Below, piece after piece: positions 9,274 through 20,139 of a DNA stretch of 64,000 bases (positions are counted from its first letter, which is position 1; each line of letters starts with the position of its first letter). A program made the position numbers and the translations under genes. The notes beneath the pieces are model-generated. The model worked only from the letters and a program-made list of their open reading frames with translations. It did not search any database and was not told the origin of the DNA. The DNA is taken from NCBI GenBank assembly GCA_013397795.1, contig VZTJ01000101.1, positions 1 through 64,000 on the forward strand, written 5' to 3'. The stretch comes from Orthonyx spaldingii. Taxonomy: Eukaryota > Chordata > Aves > Passeriformes > Orthonychidae.

Positions 9274-12200
9274 CTGCAAGACAGGGACAAAACACAAATG
9301 CACCTTGTGGGCAAGACAGGGACAAAACACAAATGCACCTCGTGGGAGGAGTGTGTGGCTGTGCCTCACCTTGCTGGTGCTACACCCAGCCCTGCTGGGC
9401 ACAGGGAGCTGCCCACGGCCCCAGGAGGGCACATTCTGCAGGAATTTGGCCGGGAGGGCTCATCAGAGCCCGTGCAGGCTGCTCACACACAGGGACTCAC
9501 CTGCCTGGGCTGGTGCCGCTCCGGGCGCTGCTCCCGGGGCTGGGGCTGCTGCCGGTGTGGGGGTTTGTACAGGGAACTCTTCAGGGATTTGTAGAGGTTG
9601 CTCTTCAGGTGCAAGGGGTTGTAAGCAACTTCCACTTCCAAGCTGTTCAGGGCGCTCTGCTCGGAAGAAAGGATTTGAGTTTGCTACGGGATGTGACAGG
9701 CAGAGGCTGTGGGGTTTGCATGCCCGTGGGTTTTTTAGTTTCTTTTTCAGGTATAGTGTTGTAGACACTCCAAGCCACCCTGCAGTGAAGGGTAAAGGGA
9801 TTTTTGGCTGTGCTGCTACCCACGAGGAGCACTCTTAGCCGTGTACAGAGCAAGAGGCATCTGCAAACAGGTCTTGCTGGATGTAAACATTCCCTTGCAG
9901 GATGCAGTCCTACCCCTTCCCATGCCCAGAACCTGCCAACAAGCTGGACGCCCCCTTTCTGGGCACTGTCAGCCTCTACTCTGCTTCACAAGGCCTCTTC
10001 CCCCTAACAGACAGGCAGTGTTGCTCCAAAGGACAGGTATTTGCTGTCCATGAAGAAAGCTGCCTGCTAGGAAGGGGTTTTGTTTTGGAGAGCTCCATTA
10101 CATTCTGCTAGACATTGTCACAGCCATTTCCTTCTCTCGTTATCTGCCGAGGTGATAACGAGAGCTGATAATGAGTGACTCACCTCGATGGGGCCCCGGA
10201 CTCGCTCGGGGTGCTCAGCCAGGAGGGCTGGGAAGGCCGATGGCAGCAGGAGCTCTCTGACGGCCACTGCTTTCACCAGGAGCGTGGCAGAGTCGGAGGG
10301 GACGATGACATAGTAGGGATGCACCACCACGTTCCAGTTTGGGCCAATGTTCTGGGGCTCACGCCTGGCCAAGAGCATCCACTTCCTTTTCTAAAGGGCA
10401 AAATCCAGCTGTGAACAGCAGGCAGCAGCCACTTCCTTCAGCACTGCCACCGCGGGGGCTGCGGGGCTCGGGGCAGCACTCACCACCCCTCAGGGGAGGG
10501 ACACTGCTCTGCAGTAGGGCTGAGGACAGCAGGGCATTTGTTTTGTTCTTTTAGCAAGTCAATTCTTGCGAAAAACACCCAGTTTGGCTTTACAGCTTGT
10601 CAGTAACAGCCAGTTCTCCACACTCCAAGCCTTGGTTAATTATTTTTGCAATTGAAGTCACAAGTCTTAACTCCAGCCCTGACATTGGGACTTCACACCC
10701 CCAAGCACTGGATTTCTGATAGGTTTGAGGGTCTTCTCTAAGGTCTGATGTGCTGCAGCATCTTTCCAGCAGATGGAAGAATCTACAAGCCCAACTCTGG
10801 CCCATGAGATGAAGTAACAGCTTTTAAAAGGTTTCCTGGTGCGGGCCAGACAGAGGTTACAAGGTGTGCACTCACTGCTCCTTTCCCTGGCAGTTCCTCC
10901 CCACCACACTGCAGTTTCCACACACTCACCAGGAGGCTGTGGCACAAAGCATGGAAGCTGTGCTGGTTTGTCTCCAGTTCATCCCAGTCCAGCTGCCAGC
11001 AGCTCGTGGGCTTGATGATGAAGGGCAGCCCATAGAGCACAGACTCACAGACCCCCTCAGACTTCAGAGCCCTGCAAGGACACAGCTCCAGTCAGTGCTC
11101 ATTGATTTAAGAACAACTCCATAGCTCAGAAATTACACTGGTTTTTCCTATAAATAAATGTCAGAAAAGACACTGCAGAGCATCTCTGTGCTATGCCCGG
11201 TGCCATGAAAGCGAATTCTTGGGTGAAATCACAGCACTGTGAGGCCTTGCTTGCCTTTTTACTACTAGTCCAACTAATTAGCTCAGGCTCTGGCATCCAG
11301 TTAATTGCTGTGGCCTCATTAGGTGATGAGAGAGCAGAATTACTGCAATAAAACATTTCACTGAGGGGAAAGAACTGCTGCATGAATGACACCATGAGTG
11401 GTGTCACACTCACTGGGTGCTGTGGTGACACCAGGCGTGACTGTGGCCTGTGCTGTCCCATGAGAGGAAGAATTATGGACCTGGGGGTTTTTCCCACCAA
11501 AATTTGGCTCACCAGCACCCCAGAGCCTCGTGGTGATGTCCCCAGGATGACGTTGCACAGGAAGGTGAAGCTTTTCTTCCCCCCTCTCCCAGCTACCCAG
11601 TGGAAGGCAAGGAGCAAAACTCACTTGAGCACCCGGAGTTTGTGCAGGGCTGGGGATGGCCAGGCTGCCACGTGCCAGGGAGAGCTGGGGTCTGCTGCCC
11701 TCCCAGTGCCATCAGCTGGCCCTGAAAGCAGGGCTGGGTCCAGCAGCCTCTCCTGCAAGTCACACTTCAGGCACACTGGCAGAAGGAGAAAGGTTCAGGT
11801 CACTGGAACTGGTGGTGTTTAGCACATGACACCCTCAGAGCACTTAAATATTAATATTTTTTAGCAGCTCTTGAGGGAAGAACAACACTAAAGCCTGACA
11901 CAAGGCATCAACCTGTCCCCAAGTCCCTCTGTAAGACAGCCTTTATTTAAGTCACTTTATTTAAGCCACTTATTTAAGTGCAGCTCTGGCACAGACTCTT
12001 AGTTTTGAACACAATTTTTAGGGTTTTTCAGCTCTCAAGATCTAAAAGGCTCCTTTTTACCTTGACCACATGGCTATAAATTCATATAAATTCACTATAA
12101 ATTCTCTATAAAATTCATACAAATTCACTATAAATTCTCTATAAAATTCACATAAATTCACTAGAAATTCTCTATAAAATTCACATAAATTCACTAGAAA

Positions 12201-15200
12201 TTCTCTATAAAATTCACTTAAATTCACTAGAAATTTGTTATAAATTCATATGCCTCTCCAGGCACATTTTTGCTGCAGAATGGGAATTACTGCAGCCTCA
12301 GCAGCCATGAAGACTTTCCAAGTTATCCAGAGACCTCACTTGGGTCTCTAAATAGGAGAGAAGGTGCCCATAGGACAATTCTGGGTAACCTTTGAGGCTG
12401 TGGGATTCAGGAGCTCCCTGAAGGGGAGCAGAGGGGAGAGAAAATGAAATACTCAAGGTGTTCTTGGGTGCAGCAGCGTGGCCAAAGCCTCCTGAGGGAA
12501 GGAGGAGATGGAGCTGCTCCCTCTCCGTGCCATGGTCATGGAGCCACGTTTTAAACAGCATCTCCAGGCTGATGACATTGTCCTCTACAGTCTGCACCTC
12601 GATGTCCATTCCCAGGATTGCCAAATCTGCAGGAAAAAGAAAAAGGTGAAAAAGCACCAATATTTCAGATTTCTCTGGTTTCTCATACCCAGCAATTATT
12701 AAACTCCTGTGTTGGAGGTGCAGACAAATGTGGTGTGAGGTAGCAACAACTTTCAGGCATGGAGAGATGTAGGCTGGACAGCAGAGTTAGGCAGGGTATA
12801 AACAAGAGAAAAAACCCCTTGCAAAAAAAAAAACCAAACCAAAAACCCAAAGCACCCCCAAATAATATCTCAAGGGTGCATCCAAATGAGAAGCTAGCTT
12901 GAAGTCCAGCAGATAAATAAAAATAAAATAGGATAAATAAAATTAAGTGAAGAAAAAGAAAAAAAAAAAACAATTTGTAAAATGCATAAGACATGCAATA
13001 CACCCACTTGTAAACACAGAAAGTACAGTCTGGTAGCACTGATGGCTTTACCATAGAGCCAGGATGTGGGAAAGGCTTTCTGAGAAGATGAATAAATAGC
13101 AGAAATAGTCTTTTTCCCCTCTTTGTGTTTACCAGGCCATCAGGGGGATTAAAAAACAGAGCTACATCCATCTCCAGTGAGAAACCTTTTCTTTATGCAT
13201 TAATATTTCTAGTTGGCAAAAATGACACTATGCATTAAAAAACCCCCAAACCAAACAAAAACCCCCCAGAAATTCATTCATTTCTACCTGGGAAACAATC
13301 CAGGACTCCTGTAATGACTGTAATTCTTCAAATGCTCTGCAGGACACACTTTGAGACTGTCCCCACCTCCCAGCCCTGAGGAAGGGATCAGGCTGGTGGT
13401 GCCTCTGCAGCAAAGCAGACTCGACTCCCACTCACAAGAGCAGATCTTTCACACTGCCCTTGCTACTCAAAACCTTTCCTCATCATCCTCTCTGACTGTC
13501 CCTGGCTGCCAGGGCATTAATTCCTTTCTTTTTTTAAGTTCTTTAGTACTTTTTTTTTTTACTTCTTTAGTTCTTTTTTCCTTAGTTGGAAGCTGCTCTT
13601 CATGAACTGAGCTGTTCCCTTGCCCTGGCACTCAGCCTTGCTCCCGTTTCCCTGCAGAATGCTTTGGATGTATTCCCTGCGGATTTCAGCCTTGGGCATC
13701 TCTCAGGGATGTGCACTGAAGGGGGCATTAACAGCTCAGAAGACAAAGCACCAGGAAATCCATGGAACTGACTTTCACAAACAGCAAAACACAGCTGACA
13801 AGGGGAATTATTTGTGTTTTGGGGCTGCTAAATGCTTTAGTTCTTCCCTCAGTAATTATTTCCCTGTTTTGTTTTGTTTTTTTACTTTCTCCTCTGTAAT
13901 AGATATTTAATCACTTACACATCTGCAGCTGGCACAAGGCATGACAATTTTGAAAGAAATTCACTGCATTCATGGGTTAGGAGAAACAGGTTGGGATGCC
14001 AACAATTCCTGTGCAATGGGGCTCAAACTTCCTGGAGAGCAGAGCCCATGTGGAAAAAGGAGCCCTGGGACTTGCAGAAGATGGGCTGTGGTCATAAAAA
14101 ATGCAGCAGTGCTTCATCTGCAGGGCTTGATTTTTGTTTTTCCCAAACAGAAGTAGCTGGGCCCAGTTATGTCCAGCACATGCAAATATTAATCTTTGTT
14201 AGCAAAGGGTCTGGCAAGGCTCAGCTGCTTTCAGGGGGTGTAATGGGGCAGGGGAAGAGAAATAATAACAACAACAACAACCAATAATAATAATAATAAT
14301 GATAATAATAATAATGACATCAGTTAGAGACCAGTCCATCCAAAGGCCAGGCATCCTGTTGGTTACTCCCCCAAAATTATTCCCACCACAAATGTCATGC
14401 CCTCCATGGGGTTTATTTAAATCAGTCTGTTCTGATTCTGAGATCTGAGCATGTTCAAAGCTGTTCTAGGATTTGCCAACGTGAGGTTTCAAAATATTGA
14501 AATCTTTTCCAGCTGCACTGACCTGGGAATGAGCCTGTAGAGAGGATATCCTGCTCCTGCTCTGGATATTTAAAATCTAAGTAGGTTCAAATAGCCCCTA
14601 AATAAACTACTGCAAGAAATATCCTCAGTGAAATGCAGTTCTTAATTAGGTGCTGCACCACAGTGTTTATTTTCTGGTTCAACACTGCACTAATCTTGCA
14701 CTTCCTGCATGCTGCATCTTGCAAATTCAATGCTCTTTACTGTAATTGTTTATAGTAAAATGGATTTTTTTTCCCTGAAACAGTAGAAGAGAGCTCCAAT
14801 GGGTATCATAAACCAGTTGGGCTCATTTCTCAAATTATTTGACCTTTTCATGCCCCGTTGCTTCTCTTAGAGAGCAAATAGTTCATCTGAGTCTTCTACT
14901 CAGAAAGTCAGAATTTCATCACTTGAAATTTCAATGTCCACATTTATGTTTTCATGCCATTTATTGGGTGAAATGGCTACACAAAGCTCCACTTTTAAAA
15001 ATAATCTGGTGGGGTTTTGCATTCCCTGGAGCAGCCCTGTGAGAGGGAGGCACAGAGCATCTCCTCCTCTCTGGAGCTGAGTTTTCCAGGGCTTCCCTGA
15101 AGGATTCTGGCTTTCCCAGTCCCTGCTCTGACAACTGAGCAGGAATTTGCTGCTGCAGCCATGAGAGAAGATGAACAGCAGGAGACAACACTGCCTGTCC

Positions 15201-18200
15201 CTCAGGAAAAACCAGGGTCCTACAGAAATAACCCCCTTCATCCTCTCTCCCAGACTGCACAGAGCACAGTGCTGGGAAGAGTTACTTGATGAACTCTCCT
15301 AATTAGCTGTTTTTTTATCCTTGAGACTGTTCTTGCTCACCTGCTGCTGCTTTTCTCCATGCTTAGAGTGTGTTACCCCCAAAACTCGATGCATTTTTCT
15401 CTTTAACCCCCCAGTGAAGCTGCACCACACACAAATTTTAAATAACACCACGAGCTGAAGGGATGCATGGGGTCCGTGAGTCCTACAAGCCCCAGGGAAG
15501 TGCTGTGGTCCCAACTTCCTCCAGGCACAGCAGTTCCCACTGACCTAAGGAACATTAAATGACCCAAAGGGAAGTGGCAGATGCTGGACCAGAGCAAGAA
15601 CCCGTGGCTGTTGTGCTGCCCAAATCCATCATTTCCCAAAAACTGCCTTCCACTCACCACTGCTGGGCTCCTCTGCTGGCACACCCTGCTCCACGTCCTC
15701 AGGCTCCAGGAAATCTCTCTTCAGAACCTCAATCACCTGAATTCTTCGCAGACTCACGAGGTCTACGTCTTGCAACTTCTTTTCCAGCTGCTTTACCATT
15801 TCTCTGCTGGGCTGGCTGGTCAAAATAGTGATCTGAAACACAAATCAGAGCATGCAGGGGCTGCCTGGACCCCAGTTCTCTCTGGGGAGGGGATGATGTT
15901 GAGTAGCACTGGTGCCACTATGGAGAGAGGAGAAATCTTCCTGAAGTATCTCACATCTCTCCTGCTGAAATATCTCAAAAACCAATTTTTTTTTTGAGCT
16001 TTGGCTCACATTTAAGCCAATATGAAATGGATTGAGAGGTTCAGTGGAGGAGCATCTACAGGTTTTGTGCTCTGTGCTTTGCACTTATGGCCAGTGAGTC
16101 TCTGTGTGTAAGAAGGGACTTGTACATTAATTATAGTTCAAACAGACTAAATTTGACTTTCTTCATTGAAAGCTGAGTGGGAATTTTATTTTTTTTGGCA
16201 TATACAGTCTATCCTAAAGATATTTCCAAAGAGAGGAGCAGTAGGTGTGATTCCCACCACCCAGTTCTGGTGTGATGCCGAGAAAAAGAAATAAAAATTT
16301 AACTTACTCTGCATTAAAAAAATGCTTGTGATGGGGGGGAAAACTTGCAGTCACTTAAGTATCTGAAGCAGAAAGAGGCCTTTTGTTGAAACTTTTATTT
16401 TGGCCTTTTGTTGAAACTTTTATTTTGGCCTTTTGTAAGGGTAAGACTCCCTCCTGCCTGTCAGTGATCAGGGCATGTCTTACATCCCCTTGCAAAGAGA
16501 AGTACAATAAAATTGCATAATCTAGAGGAACAAGGGTTGCTCAGTGGAGTAAAAACTCCCAATATCCATGGATTTGCTTGATTTTGAAGGTAGCTTGTTC
16601 CTTCAGGTAGAAAATGTCCTGGATTTTGTTGTGTTGAAAAAGGTCTTGTCTCCAAAGCGTGCTCTGCTTGTTCCAACCCCCAGCTTTAAAGCACAAATCA
16701 CACTTCAAATGGTCAGGAAAAACACCTCAAAGGCCTAAGAAAAGCAGAAAATCAGGAGAAAGGTTTCCTGGACAGACACTGGGAGTGAGTCTCAGCTGCA
16801 GCCCGATCACAGCGTGACTCTCTGAGACTCTGGGAGGGTTTAAGGACCTCAACAAAGCAGAAAGAGTTGGGAGATTTCACTTGTGGGAGTCTCATTTTGT
16901 TTTTTATGCCTGGCAGGTGGACCCTGAGCCTGTGAAATCTGAAATGGAGGATGGTTTGGAGCTGGTATTTTCTGCTGTCCAGGGGAAAACACCATTCCCG
17001 TGTGAGTCCTTTCCCCTCAGTAACTCCCAGTTCTTTCATGTCAGTTGACAGTGCTTAAAAAACACTTCCTCCTGTGAACCTTGCTCTGCTTTCTGCATTC
17101 ACACGTCTGTTCTCATGTGTTATTAGCAGCTTCGCTCACATTTTTGCAAAAACACACATTCAGAGCTGAAAACAGAGTCACCAGTGTGCACCAAAATCTT
17201 TCAGATTCTGGGCCAGGACTGCTGTACATACAGCTTTCCCTAGATATGTCCCCTTTTCCACAAGAAATGTCCCCTTTTCCACAAGAATCTGTCCAGAGGG
17301 ATTTTTGAGGACTTGATATCGTCCTTCAGCATTTCTGGACAGTGGATCTCTGAAAGAGCCAGAGTGCTGAACACCTAAATTTTTCTGCATCTTCACTGCA
17401 CGTGAGATAGATACACATTTATAAAGCAGGATGACGTGGGATGGCTCCCACTCCCTTCCCAGCATTTCCTTACCTCAACAGAACTATTTGTGGAGCCTCC
17501 TGCTGCCGTGTGCCTGCTGTACTGCTTGAACTGCTGCAGGCCATCCTGCACAGCCTGCACCACTCCGTTCCCCCCCTGTGGGAAGCAGCCTTCAGCCGGG
17601 AGCGAGCGCAGCTCGGAAATGCAGGCTTGGACCCGAGCAAAGTTTTCTTTCACTTGCTGCAAAACAGGGTTCAAGGAGCAGGAAAGGCTGGTAAACAGCA
17701 TGAAATAGCTCTCCATGATGTGGAGCAAGGCTGGTGGTGACAGAGATGTCAGCTCAGCTGAGCCTCCCCAAGAACTCAGAGCTGAGACAGAGCCAGCCCC
17801 TAAACTGGTACATGGTGGCCACAGGGCAGAGGCTGAGTGAACTCTACCAAATTTATTTACAGCAATACAAGACACTGCTGCCAGAGGTCACCTTCCTCAC
17901 TGAGGAGGCAGCAGGTGAACATTTGACTTGTTTGCTTCAGGTGTGTGGAGCTCTGAGCCACTGAACCGTGCCTGAGCCGTGGTTTGCAGGGTGGGCTTTC
18001 AGTGGGACTGAGGGCGAAGCTGGAAGGGCTCTGCCCAGTCCTTACTCAGTCCCACACTAAAATTTTTGATGCTTTAATGCTAATTTCATATCTTGTCACC
18101 ATTTGCTCTCCCCCACAGTTACTGACTTTCCTTCTGGTTTCTTTTTCTTTCCCCTCCCTGCCCTTTTCAGGGAAGCTCTTTGGACTCTCCTGTTGGGGAG

Positions 18201-20087
18201 ACCAGTGGGAACAGAGACCAAAACTGAGCACCCAGGGAAGATTAAAACCAGGGTAACTGCGTGTGACACTTCCCCATGTACTCTCCCCATCTCTATTTTC
18301 AGCTCTGGGACTTTCCTGACTTCATATGATTTGTCTAACAAGCACCCTTTAACAGGGCTCTGAAAAACAGCAGCTGATGTTTAGTACTGGAATGTTGTAC
18401 CCAAAAATCCAGCAGAGTGAATACAACGAATGGCTTGGAAATTATTAAAATGATTGTAAAGATGTTTTGCTGTTAAATTTATAATTTGTTCTTGATTTAC
18501 CAGCCAGAACAGAGAAGGGGCCTGCTTCTACTTAGAGGAAGCAAGGATAAAGCACAAGCAAGTTCTTCAATCCACCCAAAAGAGTAAATATATTTAAAAA
18601 TCCCTGAAAGATAAAGTAAATAAATGCAAATTGGAGATCAGGTGCAAGTTTCAAAATGACAATTATTAACCACTGGATGAAATTATCAAGAGAAGTACTT
18701 GATTACCCATCTTGTTTTATCTTCAGATCAAAGCTAGATGGCTTTCTGGAAGGAAGATTTAACGAGACAGGGGTACTTTAGTGAAATAGAATAGCCTGTG
18801 ATATGGAGAAAGCCAAACAGTGATCTAAGGGCTCCTCTGCCTTTAAAAACTGTGACTATCAAAATGAGGAATTGCTGTTTAAATAAAAGAGACAGCTGCT
18901 CAGGAGCAGCAGTCACCAGATTATCCTTGTCACGTTATCTATAACCTGTTCTACAAAATAAACTCCACCATTAGCCAGAGTCTTCTGGCAGATCACATTT
19001 GTTAATTTACTGTTGACCTCTGATTTTTTATTTTTCCTGTGTAAAGACTTGACCAAACATTTCAGGATGCTTCCACCATTGCTGTAATAAAGTGGAAGGG
19101 TTAACCCTGTGTGTTCACACTGATGTTGTGTAAATGAGAGTGCTCAGGGTGACTGCTCCTAACAGGATGACTCCAAAAATCCTTGTGAACCTTAAGATTT
19201 GTATTCCCAAACTATTACTGGAGAGCTGCTACTCATTCTTCATCTACATTTATTCCTCTGCAGAGCCCTAAATGAGTGCAATGTTTGTTTTTACTGACTT
19301 AGATCTCTGTATTTAAAATCTGTGTGGATGTGGCACTTAGGAACATGGTTTAGTGGTGGACTTGGCAGTGCTGGGTTTTGGACTGGACTTAGTCTTGGAG
19401 GATTTTTCCAGGTAATTCTGTGATTCTATGATTTCAGGATATTTCTCACATTCAGCACAGATATTTAACTCTGCACCTTTCCCCCTCAATACCTGGAGCC
19501 TCTCTCACAGTGGTAACATTTCCTCAGTGTCCAAATTATTACAGCTGGAGTTGTGTGTGATAACTCTGACAGAGAAGCAGCACAGCACAAAGCAGCACAG
19601 GAAAGGTGCAACAGATGTTCTAAACCAGGTGTTTTGGGAAGGAAGAGCACAAAACCCAATTTCTGCACATCAGGTTCACAGATCAAAAACGACACTCCTC
19701 CTTTCAAACTTCATCCTTTCAGAAAATCCACCTCCTCTGCGAGGTCGGCGAGACGCGTTTTGAGAACGATTGATTTTTAGATTTAAATCAAAATATAAAT
19801 AATAACTTTTTTTTTCCCCCCTGAGCAGTGGGGCATACCGTGAAGGGCAGCAGACACTCCTGCTGGGGCTGCACCACGTAGAGGCTGAGCAGGGGCACCC
19901 GGCAGGGCCCGGCCAGGCCGCACGCCAGGCACAGGACGTTCTCCAGAGCCTCGCACAGCACGGAGCAAGTGTTGGCCCAGGAAGGGGAGGTGACATCCAC
20001 CACCAGGACACGGGATGGCTGCTGGCTGGGAGCTTTAGCAGCAGGGAAAGCTATCCGTGTCTCTGAGGGTAACTTTCTGCAATGCAT
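9130..20087 (-). CDS. M1AP: Meiosis 1 associated protein, complete nine-exon coding sequence
   Basis: Exons in transcript order: 20087-19839, 17656-17474, 15832-15658, 12626-12453, 11775-11625, 11071-10930, 10390-10184, 9656-9501 and 9273-9130. They total 1581 bp, 526 residues (human about 530), with every splice phase consistent. M1AP is a germ-cell protein needed for normal progression of male meiosis I; it is linked to crossover-forming complexes, and loss causes spermatogenic arrest in mouse and man. Diagnostic stretches are SWANTCSVLCEALEN, KENFARVQACISELRSL, DGLQQFKQYSRH, MCLKCDLQERLL, KPTSCWQLDWDELETNQ, FHALCHSLL and AYNPLHLKSNLY. There is no enzymatic motif; the N-terminal hydrophobic strand with Asp (VLVVDVTSPSW) resembles a von Willebrand A-like fold, which is only an inference. 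The gene converges on DOK1, as in human 2p13. Confidence 0.95.
9276..9345 (-). repeat. 35-bp tandem duplication at the M1AP exon 9 acceptor
   Basis: 9276-9310 and 9311-9345 are two head-to-tail 35-bp copies differing at one base. On the transcribed (-) strand each copy contains the pyrimidine-rich 'gttttgtccctgtcttgc'. Only the exon-proximal copy is followed by AG; the other reads CTTGCCC. Confidence 0.95.
9501..9656 (-). CDS. M1AP: M1AP coding exon 8
   Basis: 52 codons, SALNSLEVEVAYNPLHLKSN and on to a basic, Gln/Pro-rich end, QPREQRPERHQPRQ. Human has the matching YNPLHVQSHLYSHLSS. Acceptor GAGCAG, donor CAG|GTGAGT, phase 0 at both ends. The basic tail suggests disorder or nucleic-acid contact (inference). 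Confidence 0.9.
10184..10390 (-). CDS. M1AP: M1AP coding exon 7
   Basis: 69 codons starting KRKWMLLARREP and including YYVIVPSDSATLLVKAVAVR and ELLLPSAFP, which match human YVIMPSHSLTLLVKAVATRELMLPSTFP in order. Acceptor CTTTAG, donor GAG|GTGAGT. Confidence 0.93.
10930..11071 (-). CDS. M1AP: M1AP coding exon 6
   Basis: The most conserved exon of the family in this window: YGLPFIIKPTSCWQLDWDEL followed by ETNQHSFHALCHSLL, nearly identical to human. It enters in phase 2 (AA|G) and ends in phase 0 at CTG|GTGAGT. Confidence 0.95.
11625..11775 (-). CDS. M1AP: M1AP coding exon 5
   Basis: Begins by completing the ATG of MCLKCDLQERLLDPALLSGP, as in human MCLKCDLQERLL, and ends ALHKLRVLK. The middle (residues ADPSSPWHVAAWPS) is poorly conserved. 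Acceptor CTGCCAG, donor CTCAA|GTGAGT. Confidence 0.9.
12060..12252. repeat. AT-rich 33-bp tandem repeat in M1AP intron 4
   Basis: Five to six head-to-tail copies of an AT-rich unit built from 'aaattcactagaaattc' and 'tctataaaattcac'. The last three copies are nearly identical, which suggests recent turnover. It lies about 200 bp from exon 4 but outside both splice sites. Confidence 0.9.
12453..12626 (-). CDS. M1AP: M1AP coding exon 4
   Basis: DLAILGMDIEVQTVEDNVIS and LEMLFKTWLHDHGTEREQLH, matching human GTDIDLQTIDNDIVSMEIFFKAWLH. The exon must end after A at 12453, because A|TG then restores the Met before CLKC; this uses a weak donor GTATTT. Confidence 0.88.
12640..15650. other. M1AP intron 3 with simple repeats
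   Basis: A 3-kb AT-rich intron. It holds A-rich tracts at 12820-12860 and 12905-12972, T-rich tracts near 13530-13580 with two similar 'cttctttagttcttt' segments, and an (AAT/AAC)n microsatellite at about 14261-14317. No exon or CR1 was recognised. Confidence 0.7.
15658..15832 (-). CDS. M1AP: M1AP coding exon 3
   Basis: ITILTSQPSREMVKQLEKKL, QDVDLVSLRRIQVIEVLKRD and the acidic EPEDVEQGVPAEEPSSG. Human reads ITILTSQPGKEVVKQLEEGL in the same place. Acceptor TTTCAG, donor AGTG|GTGAGT, leaving phase 1. Confidence 0.93.
15840..17470. other. M1AP intron 2
   Basis: A 1.6-kb intron. Two short tandem duplications are visible: a 25-bp one ('ggccttttgttgaaacttt') at about 16378-16436 and a 22-bp one ('tgtccccttttccacaagaa') at about 17248-17290. 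Nothing else was recognised. Confidence 0.65.
17474..17656 (-). CDS. M1AP: M1AP coding exon 2
   Basis: 61 codons, QVKENFARVQACISELRSLP then EGCFPQGG and DGLQQFKQYSRHTAAGGSTN. It aligns without interruption to human QVKGNFARLQTCISELRML and EDGLQQFKQYSRH. Acceptor TTTTGCAG, donor GAG|GTAAGG, phase 0 at both ends. Confidence 0.93.
17660..19835. other. M1AP first coding-region intron
   Basis: A 2.2-kb intron, AT-rich in 18370-19320. Its only recognisable element is a CR1 3' end at 19331-19434, listed separately. Confidence 0.6.
19331..19434 (+). mobile_element. CR1 LINE 3' fragment
   Basis: 'tggcacttaggaacatggtt', 'ggtggacttggcagtgct' and the terminal 'ttctgtgattctatgattt' are the typical end of one avian CR1 subfamily. 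It is truncated at its 5' side and lies antisense inside M1AP. Confidence 0.85.
19839..20087 (-). CDS. M1AP: M1AP coding exon 1
   Basis: 83 codons from MHCRKLPSETRIAF through LVVDVTSPSWANTC and LLSLYVVQPQQECLLPFT, donor ACG|GTATGC. Human has SWADICTNLCEAL and LFSLYMVQDQHECILPF. The chosen ATG is at 20087-20085; the ATG at 20125 is out of frame. The N-terminal 25 residues are not conserved. Confidence 0.92.
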
Positions 20088-20125
20088 GGCTGCTGCTCGT
20101 GGGTGTGACGTGCCCGGTGATGCAT
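20088..20125 (-). other. M1AP: M1AP 5' UTR part of the first coding exon, with overlapping uORF
   Basis: On the - strand 'tttctcccgttcag' ends at 20126 and is a good splice acceptor, so this exon probably starts at 20125 and an upstream non-coding exon exists. The first three bases of the exon are an ATG. Its 24-codon frame overlaps the M1AP start and stops at TAG inside the coding region. Confidence 0.6.
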
Positions 20126-20139
20126 CTGAACGGGAGAAA

